A stretch of DNA of 64,000 nucleotides, taken from positions 124,001 through 188,000 of the forward strand of contig JADNYV010000007.1 in the NCBI GenBank assembly GCA_015501055.1, given 5' to 3'. Position numbers and translations under genes: made by a program. A model generated the notes under the pieces. That model was given only the letters and a program-made list of their open reading frames with translations. It made no database searches and had not been told where the DNA came from. Shown piece after piece: positions 35,406 to 46,000 of the stretch. The number at the start of each line of letters is the position of its first letter. The stretch's first letter is position 1. Origin of the DNA: Mucidula mucida. Its lineage: Eukaryota; Basidiomycota; Agaricomycetes; Agaricales; Physalacriaceae.

Positions 35406-35995
35406 TCACTCCAAGTCCTCGGCAGCTATCCAGAAGTCGAACTGCTGTTGAACGTCGCCGTTGCATGTGGCGATGTACATTGGGTTGTCAATGTCAGGCC
35501 CGACCTGGACGCAGAAGCCGCTCGGGACATTCAAAATCAGGCAATCAGTGGCCAAGAAGCTGCCGGCGTCGTACGCAAGCCTGTCGCAGCTGCTGCAGAA
35601 AACGTTCCACATTTGCGCACTGTGGGACGGGTGAGTTGGACTGGATGCAAGAAAGCTAGACACCCTACCCGTCGTGTTGATCAAAGGACTTGAACTTGAG
35701 GAGACTATCGACTGGATCGTATGCAACGACCAAATCATGGTTGTTGGCCTGCCTATATGATCACAGTCGTCAGTACATCTCCTTACTCGAAGCAAAAATT
35801 AAGTTACTTGATCCCCATCATCCCTCAGCTCAAATATAAACTCGGGCTTACCTGGGTTTTTGATCCTCAAGCGCGACATGATCTCCACGTCATTCGTCGC
35901 AGAGGCCATAGCCCACTCGCGCTGGTTGTTGATGACGGTCATGCCCGCGTTGGCGAGATCAGGTATGCAGCCTTCGTAGCGCGTCTAGAGCGAGG
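35406..35995 (-). CDS. Putative secreted cysteine-containing protein (5' end missing)
   Basis: Three exons on the minus strand. One begins after an acceptor near 35996 (RYEGCIPDLANAGMTVINNQ). The next gives NNHDLVVAYDPVDSLLKFKS. The last, joined by an intron at about 35632-35680 that removes an in-frame stop, reads AQMWNVFCSSCDRLAYDAGS and ends FWIAAEDLE. Paired cysteines and a repeated pattern of hydrophobic and aromatic residues recall small secreted proteins or beta-trefoil lectins, but no QxW lectin motif is seen. A hydrophobic ILLFSVCAVSA stretch just upstream could be a signal peptide, but it cannot be joined in frame. Unrecognised family. Confidence 0.45.
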
Positions 35996-36448
35996 CGGAT
36001 ACGGCGCAGACCGAGAAGAGGAGGATGGGTGGTTAAAGTGGCGGAGAGTGTTAGACAGGACAACCTGACGGGCAAGAAGGCGAGAAAAAGGGTGTTCCTG
36101 GTTGAGACATGTATAGGAACGACGACGGCGAGCACGGGCGTAAGAGAAAGGCCAATAGAAAGGCCAAGTAGAGGTTCTTCGGGTATAATAGTGTCGTGTG
36201 GGCCAGGGATTGTAAGTACCTCTGTGTGTCGTCTACCTTATCGGCGTTTACACCAGGGACATATGAATCCGACGCGTCGTTCAGGATCTGCAGTGGGCTG
36301 TACAAGGATGGCGCATAGTTCAAGTTCAGTGTCTGCTGATAGGACCTGCAGAGTTGATGAAAAAGATGAGCTCACGTAGTACTATGTAGACTAGTAGATG
36401 AGTACTGAAGCTCAAACCTCTGATTTGCGTCTCTAGCACCTACATCCA

Positions 36449-36542
36449 GACCCCTTGGCTCAGTGGTAGAGTGTGTGATTCCAGCTTTCCCCATTAGGAA
36501 ATCGCGTCCACAAGGTCATCCGTTCGATCCGGGTAGGGGTCA
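36449..36542 (+). tRNA. tRNA-Trp (anticodon CCA) with 22-nt intron
   Basis: Acceptor stem GACCCCT pairs fully with AGGGGTC. The D arm is GCTC-AGTGGTA-GAGT and includes an A box TGGCTCAGTGG. The anticodon loop TTCCAG places CCA at 36481-36483. The T arm is ATCCG-TTCGATC-CGGGT. A 22-nt intron (36485-36506) follows position 37, the canonical place. Removing it leaves 72 nt plus the encoded discriminator A. The anticodon stem has four good pairs and one A-C mismatch at 31-39. A short T run after about 36560 may terminate Pol III. No other tRNA is visible in the window. Confidence 0.85.
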
Positions 36543-37082
36543 TTTGTGTATATCGAACGTTTTTGCCTCTGAGGATGCTTAACGACAAAGAAGGGTTGGC
36601 GCAATTGCCCGTGAGATTTTTTCCGGTAATTTACCCCCCAAAATGACATCCCAGCAATTTTTGCTTCAATTGCCCACCATGCTTGTGTCCGGTCAGACTC
36701 ACACATTGCAGAGCACCACACTGTCCACATTTTAAACACCACTTGCAAATCTCATACTTCAGGACAGTGGCAGGTTTTGAACATTGGCCCTGTCATGGAA
36801 GCCAGCATCTGTCCACAGACAACCATGGCTGTGGCACACCAGTAGAAAACTGGTAAATTACCTGCTCAAAATTGGAATGTACATTGTGTACCAAAGCCTA
36901 GATTCATTCCACAGGTCTACTAGTTTTTTGGGCCATAAGTTTTCACTCCCTCATGTCAACATAGTGTGTATCACATTTAAGATAAGTAGTCTTGGAAAGG
37001 TTTGTTGTTGATTGAAGTTAGATTTGTCTCTCAGACTTGGATGAAGCTCAGATGTGTAAGTTTGATATCCAAATCTCAAAGG
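36543..37082. other. AT-rich spacer between tRNA and MITE
   Basis: About 540 bases, more AT-rich than the surroundings. It contains two copies of the palindrome GGTAATTTACC or its near-identical GGTAAATTACC (36625-36636 and 36852-36862) in similar contexts (CCAAAAT / CTCAAAAT). It could be the relic of an element targeted to the tRNA gene, but no ends or coding remnants are recognised. Confidence 0.35.
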
Positions 37083-37330
37083 TACTGTAGTGTTTCAACC
37101 GCAAATTCACATAACGGGTCACGGGGGTCTTTGAAGTGAAGCTATATATACATCATAACGGGTCACGGACCACTTTGGTCAGGCACGAGCCTCCAAATAA
37201 GGAAATTTCAGGTCCCGCTATAAGCGGAACTGTCCAAAAAAGGCAATTTAAGGGTCTGTGAAGCTGTTCGCTGTAACTTCAGACCATAATGGGTCACAGG
37301 CTGTGAAGTTACGGTCGAAACGCTACAGTA
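37083..37330. mobile_element. MITE, 244 bp, TIRs ~25 bp, TA target duplication
   Basis: The left end TACTGTAGTGTTTCAACCG and the reverse complement of the right end TACTGTAGCGTTTCGACCG match with two transitions. Similarity continues to TTCACA. The element proper runs CTGTAG...CTACAG (37085-37328), flanked by TA on both sides, as expected for the Tc1/mariner superfamily. Inside, a sub-terminal motif CATAACGGGTCACGG occurs at about 37112 and 37152, with a third variant (CATAATGGGTCACAGG) near the right end. There is no transposase, so it is non-autonomous. It interrupts the end of the MYND gene on the minus strand. Confidence 0.8.
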
Positions 37331-38026
37331 ATCCTCCTTGAGGCACTTTGCAATTTCCCCGCAGTTACCACATTTCCTCGGCTCAGCCTCGTATGCATTA
37401 GGATCGAACTCGTGGAAGTGGTCGATGGGATGACGATCGCCTTTGTAAGACTTGCCTGTGGCGGAGCTCATATGGTACCATTTTAGCTCTACAAGAGAAT
37501 ATAAGATTCTGATCTAATGCATCGGAGCTAGAGACTAACCCATTTCACAATACTTTCTGCCAAAGTTTGAGTTGGGGCAGTAACACGAACCTGATTTAGA
37601 CGGTCAGAAAACGTGGAAGTCTAAAGGTACGACGGCAACGGCAACGCACCTCGAGAGTGATGGCATGCACAGCTTTCGCAGGCTATGTAGCCGCAATCGG
37701 GGCATTCTTCCTCGTCGTAGCGCTCCTCAGGATCAAACCGAACGTTGCACCCAGTGCAGTGCGTCTTCCACGGCTTCTTCTTCAGCTTCTCCGCGTCTCT
37801 GGCCTCCTGCGCTTCGTTGATCTCGCGAACCTTGGCATAGAGAGCACAACCTTTCTTATGGATGGACCAGTCTTCCTTTTGGCACTTAACCGAGCTGTAG
37901 AGGTATTGATCGGGGCAGCACGAAGGCGCGTATCGCATACCAGTAGTAGGCATTCTTGCAGGCGGAGCAGCGCATGTCTGCAGCTGTGAGAGACGTACAG
38001 TTTTGATTCTCGCACATCAGCATCAT
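37208..38026 (-). CDS. MYND zinc-finger protein with cysteine-rich tail; 3' end altered by MITE
   Basis: Starts MMLMCENQNCTSLTAADMRC. An intron between Y-Y and C-S-V completes an intact MYND finger, C-x4-C...C-x2-C...C-x3-C...H-x3-C, a protein-interaction zinc module. Downstream come a charged helix (EINEAQEARDAEKLKKK), THCTGCNVRF, ECPDCGYIACESC, SCYCPNSNFGRKYCEM and a last exon with KWYHMSSATGKSYKGDRHPI and CGNCGEIAKCLKEDY. All splice joins keep frame. After EDY the frame enters the MITE and reads 39 further residues to a stop at 37208. Without the insertion it would read L and stop at once, matching the short tail of the paralogue at 25100. Function unknown. Confidence 0.85.
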
Positions 38027-38230
38027 GGGCGAAGGAGATGGGCGTAACAATCGAAATGGGCGTGAGAGAAACAAACGCGCGAAGTATAACAACACGTGGG
38101 TAGGGGCATAAAATTGTACATTCACACATCGAGGATTACAACTGCACCAAAAAATACAAGATATCCATAAGCAGAAACTGGACGTGAAGGGAGTCCATGC
38201 AGCATAAGTATAAAACGTCAGTCATCGTTT

Positions 38231-39231
38231 TCAGTACTTCTCCTCAAAGGAGAGTTTCTGAATATCAAGCAATCAGTGGAAACACGTCGAGCGAAAGATG
38301 ATATGCATACCACCCAAGTCGCCTTTCCAAATTTGGCTTTGAACGCGTCCTTGTCGCCGGTTCCAAAGAGTCCGAAGGAATTGTCTATTTCAGTCCGTTA
38401 AACACTAATGAGACAACTTGACTTGAATCGACTTGCCTTCCTCATAGACACCGACGAATGTCTCGGGGCAGGAGTAATCGCAGTTGACCCACTGGACGTC
38501 GAAGCACTTTGTCTTTTTATCAAACGCATGGAACTATCCACGGTGAATCAATTAAACGATAATATAAGGCACGTACGATAGCAGTCTCGACGTTCCTTGA
38601 CACGCCGTTGTTCAATAACGAGTGTGTGTTATCGACTGTCTGTGGGGATGAGCCGGGAGGAGTGGGTGCCACTGCACCGCCAAGGTAGATGTAGCTACCG
38701 AAGCGACTAATCAGATTTACAAGTTGAGAAGTGAGAGGAAAACGCACTTGTAGCTTCCCTTGCCGATGTCGTCCGAGGTACTCTCAATACCTACAATGCC
38801 AGAAAGGTAAAGGTTCGAAGGATTACCGTTCTGCAAAGTGTCAGACAATAAAGAACGAGAATGGAATGAAAAGAATATTACATACAAGCGTTTTAATATC
38901 AAAGGGTCCCCAGGTATCCCAGGACTCGTCGATCTCGACGAGCAACTTTTCTTCGTCGTGCGAAGCCTTCGTGTACGCGCCGTAGTAGGCAAACTTTGTT
39001 CCAACATACCCGTAGTCCTCGCCATCATACGTAGTTAGTTTGAGGTACCCTTTGACACTGAGAAGAAGGTAAGGCTATTGAAAAGCAGGATAATGAGAGT
39101 CCCTACCAGTCTTTGTCGTCCCAATGGTGATCCTTGTCGCCATCTCCTCTAGCAACAGCGTGGAGCAGTGGTGCCGGGGATGCGAATGTAATTGCGGACA
39201 GAGCCAAGACGGAGAGAGCGCTGAACAACAT
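38231..39231 (-). CDS. Secreted hypothetical protein
   Basis: Clear signal peptide (MLFSALSVLALSAITFASPA), then a short Asp/His-rich stretch (GDGDKDHHWDDKDW). The mature part is beta-rich: GYLKLTTYDGEDYGYVGTKF, EKLLVEIDESWDTWGPFDI, GSYIYLGGAVAPTPPG. It continues FDVQWVNCDYSCPETFVGVY, with two Cys likely forming a disulfide, and ends KATWVKLSFEEKY after a last intron at about 38250-38300. About 200 residues, six exons, no frame loss. I do not recognise the family. Size, secretion and beta pattern suggest a small extracellular or cell-wall protein; it lacks any enzyme signature I can name. Confidence 0.7.
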
Positions 39232-39875
39232 ATTTGCAGAGGAATGCTGTCAAAACTCAAACAATGGACTCCTTATATACTGCAAGTACCGGCAGGTTCG
39301 CAAAGGTAGACATGTTGGGCAGAGGTCGGACTGAGACGATGAAAACATATGTCCTTCGACGCGTTTGGCTGATCTGTTGACGCCGAGGTTATGTGTTCAA
39401 TTCGGTGAACATGGAAGCTGTTTGTACTTCCTCAAAGTACCAAGCCTGGAAATTGATAACGGTACTATCGATCCTGCCTGATCTGAAGCAGACGCCGGGG
39501 GCCGCGGTGACTCTGCTAGTAGGATGAGACGCACCATCAGAGTACAATCAGCCGCCGACTATGTCTTGCGCTAGGTGACGAGACGGCCGTTGATTAACAA
39601 CGCCATTGTCATATGTCAACAACGTGAAACCCTTGGTGTCCGAATTCGGTTGCCTGTTCTAGCTGATCCAAGAAAGCATAATTTGAAAGTATCGCAACTC
39701 ACTACGGTGCTCGGTCAGAGTATGTACGATTCAATGAAGCAGAAAGGGGTAGTCTGACTGAGCTTCAACCGATAATCAAGCAGGGCGAGACAATCTAGTC
39801 AACGATCGTTGAAACTTTTAGTAGCAAGACACGATCACGAGACGAGACTCATACCTGGTTTGTGCGAGACATCAC
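39232..39875. other. Intergenic, no gene seen
   Basis: About 640 bases, including the promoter of the secreted-protein gene and the 3' side of the terpene-synthase-like gene. Frames at 39575-39757 and 39809-39997 (plus) have no support. Confidence 0.45.
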
Positions 39876-41010
39876 TTATGTGTGACCTTGTGGGTACAAA
39901 AAGACCCATCCGTAATCCCGGACATTGGCCCCTGTCGTTCCGAAGAATAACTCGGTCTCATTCGCCCAATTTACGATCCCAGAAATGCAATCCTTGATCC
40001 CCCGAACCCACAAGCGCATATCATAATCTTCTCCGCTCATCTCAGTCGGATTCGCAGCCTGAGGCCGTCGCCAAATTAAGGAAGACCACGACGAGGCAGG
40101 TGCCGCGCGCATCAAGCTAGTCTCCAGAACCGAGAGGTCAGTGATGGCATCCTTGATCATATCGCCAGCGTATTGTAGCGCTGCTTGAAGGGAAAGGCTT
40201 TCCTGCGCCATTATGACGGCGATGAGATTAGGACTATTCGGTACGGATGATTGTGCGGTATTGAAGGAGACGATATCCTACCCACATTGTGAGATATGGG
40301 TCAAGAAACAAGCGACGGGCATGTTTACCAGCACGTAAGAGATGATTCTGGCTGCGGTGGATCTGAATCTTTGGCTTTCGTCAGTGTGTTCAGGAATACG
40401 TAGGCCTTCTACGAGCTCCACCATGTCAAGAATAACATAAACCCCACTGTATTCGTCCAAAGACGACATATATCCATCGATTGTGGGGACGACAGTGTCA
40501 CTGCCGCTTTGAAGCTGTCGGTCACTTTGGGCTCGTCTGTGGTGGTTGAGCGATGCGATGAAGTGCCGGTTCCATTCATCGGACTGATTCGCACATAGCA
40601 GCCGCAAGCCCGGAAGGGCACTGTGCGATATTTGCGCCATGTAAAACGCAATGTGCTTTTACTCACTATTGGAACGAGCCAAGAGACTCTAAATTTGCGA
40701 GGTCTTGATATGGCTCACAGTCGGCGACATCCCCACGTGTATGCCGCGTGTATTGTATCATCCAAATCGTCATGAAATCCGTTGCTGCACGTAGTTGAGA
40801 TCCATCGCATGTTGGGAAGCACAGTGAGGCGAGCAAACCGCCCTTCACTGCGCATAGTAGGCCGCGGTCGATGAGTGACACAGAGCTCAAGTGTTCAATA
40901 GACGTGTCTGACGCCCATTTACACCGCGAATTGGTACGCAGGCCAAAAGGTCGAACATATGAAGCAAGGTCGGGGAGTTGAATTGCAGTGGAGCCTGTCG
41001 CTTGAGCCAT
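39876..41010 (-). CDS. Terpene-synthase-fold protein lacking catalytic motifs
   Basis: Three exons (40667-41010, 40329-40620, 39876-40277) join without any frame repair to 345 residues, the usual length of a fungal class I sesquiterpene synthase. The family layout is recognisable: IQLPDLASYVRPFGLRTN at the start, ATDFMTIW before the Asp-rich site, YMSSLDEYSGVYVILDMVEL, SYVLDIVSFNTAQSS at the NSE site, NLIAVIMAQESLSLQAALQY, and NWANETELFFGTTG at the RY site. The metal-binding residues are gone: the first site reads MIQYTRH, the NSE triad N-D-x-x-S-x-x-x-E reads L-D-I-V-S-F-N-T-A, and the R-Y pair reads L-F. So it is probably not a Mg-dependent cyclase. It may be a pseudoenzyme or a decayed gene under little selection. 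Confidence 0.75.
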
Positions 41011-41236
41011 AATAGTGAAGCAGCCGCAAGTAAGTTCAGTGCGATGTATACGGTGTTTTGAAAATGCGCGTAAAGACCAAAGCAGTTGTTGGACTTGGGT
41101 CCTGTCTGCTCCTGGCTCGGACCGAACGCGGCGGGATCACGTGAAGAAATAGCTCTTTCTCATGCTCTCACCTCAAGAGACTCATTTGGATGGTAAGCCT
41201 GGCTGCGAACTGTCGGATACGCCTTGATATGCTTAA

Positions 41237-42797
41237 GTGTCCAACGCCTGCCCAAACTGTGGTCTTCGCTCATTCCTTTCCCGCTCATCCCCATTCCATG
41301 ATCAGCTTGGAAAATGTATCGCTTTTAATACACCGGAACCCGACCGACGTGCCATCCTAGACTCTGTGCACACTATCGAACAGGACATGACATCGTGTCA
41401 GGAGCGGATTGCACATCTCACCGAAGTCCTGGCCAACCTCCAAGAATCCCGCACCGCGCATATCAAACTCTTTCCTCCAGTCCATACTCTTCCAGTTGAA
41501 ATCTCACTGAAAGTATTCGAATTCGCGGTGAAGAAACCGTACCCCTTCTCTTCAATCCAAGATGGACCATGGCGTCTCGGACACGTATGCCGCCTTTGGA
41601 GGCAAATAACCTCAGCGCCTTCGTCTTTGTGGTCTTTCCCTTCTTGTCGGTTGTCATCGACCGGTATCTGCAGCATCCCCATGCTTAGAACCGTCTTCGA
41701 GAGATCATCACCCGTGTCGTTCGACGTAGAGCTCAGTGGAGAGTTTTTTGACATTATCAAAAGTCATTCCCTGCGCTGGTACGATATCACTATATCCGGG
41801 ACGATGAAGAGCTTTCCACAGCTGCGAGCTGTGGGAGATCTGCCGCTTTTAGTGACTGTATCGCTCAAGGTGCACAGTGCTGTGGGCATTGAATCCTATT
41901 CCTTTGCACAAACCCTGGACATGTTTCGGCATGCGCCAAGGCTCCGATCCCTCAAATTGGAAGGTCTCTTTCCCTTGAGTGATTCTCTTCAGTCCTCTTT
42001 TCCCTGGCATCAGCTAACACATCTTGAAACTGAACGCACGTCCACATTCCTTGACGACTGTCAGCTACTCGCGCATTGCCCTAACCTCCATGCATATTCG
42101 ACCTTTTCTGTGCGAGAACCAGGGCCATCTGAATCCCTCCTTCATTCGAATCTTAAATCCCTGAATTTGGTCCATATTGGGCTACTCTGTTATCTTCGGT
42201 GCATGTCCTTGACAGAACTCAGACTTGTTCCTCATTGGCTCGGAGACGAGGAGGATGCTGATGTTGCGGGTTACATCTCTGCTCTCAGATCCTTTGTGGC
42301 CCAGTCACCAGTACTGGCGTGCGTTCGCATGAGCTTATTATGTGGCACAACTTCGATATCCTCGTTCGTCTCTCCTTTCTCATCGGCGTCCATCAATACC
42401 TTCAAGCTCCAAGTTGAGGGGGCCCCGGGGACCTTATACATCTAAGCGCTTCTGCTACGCCCTTATTACTGCCACAAATGATCCACTTCGAGTGTACGAT
42501 CGCGCGCAGCCCAGATGACGTGCGGTTTGTTGAATCATGAGCCTAGTAATTCAGTCCCGTTGGCATACCGAAAGAAGAGACATGGCTCGGTTACAAAGTG
42601 TCCGCATATCCATCGACCAACGGTTGGTTTATGATGCCGCTGAGGAAGCGCTTTGCCGCATGATGGATTGTCTTCGGATGTTAAAGGCAGAAGGTTTAGA
42701 TGTTGTTGTTTTTAGTGAGCTGTGTGTTTTGTTGTCATTGATTGTAGCTCGACGTTTTCCAGAGCGAAATGCTTTCAACCGTGAACAAATTTTGTGA
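41237..42797 (+). CDS. F-box / leucine-rich protein, 3' frame uncertain
   Basis: One long uninterrupted frame of about 400 residues to 42445. An N-terminal Cys pair (CPNCGLRSF), a coiled coil (IEQDMTSCQERIAHLTEVLA) and an F-box of the Agaricomycete type, LPVEISLKVFEFAVKKPYPF with LGHVCRLWRQITSAPSSLW, are followed by degenerate leucine-rich strands (LRSLKLEGLFPL, LKSLNLVHIGLL, LTELRLVPHWLG). After 42445 neighbouring frames continue the pattern (IHFECTIARSPDDVRF, MARLQSVRISIDQRL up to 42797), so one or two bases are probably missing and the true end is near 42797. The start is unclear: no in-frame ATG lies close to 41237, so a short upstream exon is likely. Confidence 0.7.
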
Positions 42798-43056
42798 CCA
42801 CATCTTGGAGTCGTAGACACGGTTATAAATACTTGTAGTAGACATTGATTGCTGAACTCGGGCTTGTTTTTTGTTTCTCTCAATGACAGAAAGAACAATG
42901 TTGGGTGTATTGCAGGGGTCTCCGCAATTGAAGGTGGCTCGTTCAGCTACGACAGGAAATGTCGTTAGATAACATGTATATTTGCACCACACATTAAATC
43001 CGTTAATGATTACTTACAAATACATTCTCGTTACAGGATACTCGACCAAAGAGCAA

Positions 43057-46000
43057 TCAAAATCCCTCCTGCAAGCCACGAATGACTTTGTCGTTCATCA
43101 AAAACTCGTAATGCCCACCCTCCAGCGGGACAACTCGAGTCCCAGGCAGATACTTGGCTCCCAGATCCGCCCAGTCCTCTTTATCTTCGTCGGCTATACC
43201 ACCCACAGCTCCCGCCCTGGCGACATAAACACAAACAGGGGCCTTAACGGACGCCATCCATTTCACCATAAGCTCCAGCGATGACACGCCAGTCGAGTCG
43301 GTCGTCAGATCATATACAAAATCGGCAACGAGGGTGATATACTTCTTGACCGTAGTAGCGGCCGTCGTTGCTAGCACGGGAGCCGGAAGGCCCTTTGACG
43401 CCTCAAGAAACGTTGGAAGCTGGGTTTTAAAAAGCTCCCAGTTTGCGTCCCGCCTCATGAGCCCGCCGATGGCGTCCCTAGACAGCGCCACAAGTTTCTC
43501 CCGGTTAGCCGGGTTTCTAGGATCGATGTTACCCACCCGGTTGGCGGAGTAGACGAACAAAGGTGGGAAATGGTCAAGCATCGCTAGTTGGACGACGTCG
43601 TCGCCATTGTCCTCGAAGAGCTTGGCGATCGCAAAGCCAAGGATGCTCGTTGACGAGTACGCAGCAAGCCGGTATGGTCCCGTAGGTTGCTGTTCCTTGA
43701 TCTTCGCAAAGTAGAAAGTAGCCATTTCATCCAACGTCGTCAATGGCGTGTCCGGTGTGACTTGCAGCGTCCAGACCGCAGTCCGAAACTTTTCCGCGTA
43801 CGCTGCGTATTCAAAGAATAAACCTCCAGCGCCTGCAGGTTCGTTAAAAACATGTTTCAGTCGGAAACGACCAACTGACCGTGAATCATAATCAGAGGCG
43901 GCTCTCCTTTTCCCGCAAACAGCTTCACCACAGTTTGACCAGACATTGGAAGGGGTGTATCGGCCGGATAATATCCGTCCTTGTCCTCCTCCAGCTCCTT
44001 TGCGCTAGGTACCTTGAAAGACCCGATGACGAAACCGCGGATAAAGGCGCTCAACGCGATAATTGTTGGGAACTCGAATACAAAGTTCTGCGGCAAGAGT
44101 CGAATCGTGGCGAGCGGAACAGATTTCGACTGGTGCATTGCACGAAGAAGAGAGTTACGGATAGACGTTGCGGTCAGGCTGTAAATAAGTATGATCATTC
44201 AACGCTCGACAGAAGATCCTCTGGGAAATGTACCTGTCGCCACCTGCGTCAAAGATGTTTATGTCGTCCCCGACAGAAGGAGAGAGAACGTCATGAATTA
44301 TGCCACGAACGAAGACGGTGATGTTCTTGAGGTCCCATACGTCAGGCGGGGTAGACTCCGTACGTGAAATATCATCAACAGCATTATATATGCCTTCGAT
44401 CTCGTCGTGATATCGGTCGATAATAGCACCTCGACGAAGAGATCCTTTCGATGTGTATTCGAAAGGCTTGGAAGGGCTGGCTACAAGAATCATCTAATAC
44501 GTCGAGTAATCATTATTCAACCGTCTCCGGCCATAAAAAAAGCCGACTGACCTCTTTGTAAATCCTCGAGTGTTGTGGCGCCTGTTTATTGGCGATCGTC
44601 ACAGTGCCCCTATAAGGAAATCAACGTCGAACGAGCAGACGCTTGGAAATACACAGTACAGACCATATCTTGTTGCGGAATTCCGCAAGCTTTACAGAGT
44701 CGGCTGGGTCGAAAGCGTATTCAGGTCGTGGAAGAATGAGCACGCCAGGTTGAAACTTGGCCCTCCCGAACATAATCGCATTCGCGACGTGTTTGTCACC
44801 CCGCAATGTGAGCTCTAGAGAAAAGAACTATCGGCATATGTTTTCCCCCACACCCGGGAAGACTTACCTATGGGTTCCGGATTCGTCTACATGGGCGACG
44901 AAATTGAAGTCAGTCTGTCTCAGTCAATGCACGACGATTACCTTTTCCTGTAATAGATATCAGTATATGTGCATCATAGCAGTACTGTACATACACCAGT
45001 ACTATGCATGATTTGGTCATCTAGACGCCTCGCTTGTCACTACAGAATCAGGGAACGCAAGTGCTCGCCTCACCTGCTCGACCGTATATCTTCCAGTAAG
45101 CGGAATTGACTGGGTGTCGAATGAGTAGATCTTTCGTGTCAAACGCCCTGACTCCGTCAATTTCAGCGTTCAGAACGGCCGGGGTAAGGGTAGGCGATTC
45201 CTAAAAGGACGTTAGGCGGTACATAAGCTTTCTTTGAAGGTCCTGACCTTGACATACAGGCGGAAGATGTTTTCCTCCACCGGTACGAAGGCGGCGTCCA
45301 TGTAAGGCGCGACCTGAACAGGCCCTTAAGAGTTGAGTCATTGAAGAACACAGGTACTGACTCGTATCCATTCCCAACCTTCTGGGTAGGGTGCCTCTGC
45401 AGTACGATACTTCACTAAGCTACCATTGATAACCTGAAGATGAACGCACTGGGAAAGACGCCGACGCTTCCCACTTCCGTTCTGTTATGAGGTAAATGAG
45501 TATCTAATGGGGAAATCGTAAAATACGGACAGTCCATAGGTCATGATGAGAGGTACACCGTGAGATCTCAGAGTGTCGCCTGCTTGTTTTGACAAAGGTC
45601 CTCCACCAAAGCGCTGAGAATCAAGTCAGGGAGCCGGAGGTTTAAGGAGAGATAATATCGAGGACGTACCACGACACTGAATGCCTTTAATGCTTCGATC
45701 GCCGCAGAATCTGTAGACCAGTCCTTCGAGAATCAAATTTCACTTTGACCTCAATGCCTGTAGTAACGCGACACACCTCAAGGAAGGAAGGCACCGTGAA
45801 CATCACGTTACAGTCAAGCTTCGTGGCGCTGGTGAGGCAGCGTTCTGAGGAGGGTACGACAGGAGGCTCCATGGGCGGGAATACCGCCAAAACCATGCCG
45901 GACGACATCTGGTAGTCTACATTAACCCAGAGCCAAGTCCGGTATTACGTAGAACAAGGCTTACCATGAAGCAGGTCCACATGAACCCCATCGCGTCTAC

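Noticed and set aside
36625..36870. Second MITE between tRNA and the 37-kb MITE, suggested by two GGTAATTTACC-like palindromes
   Set aside because: The similarity is confined to the palindrome itself and a few flanking bases; no inverted ends or target duplication could be defined.
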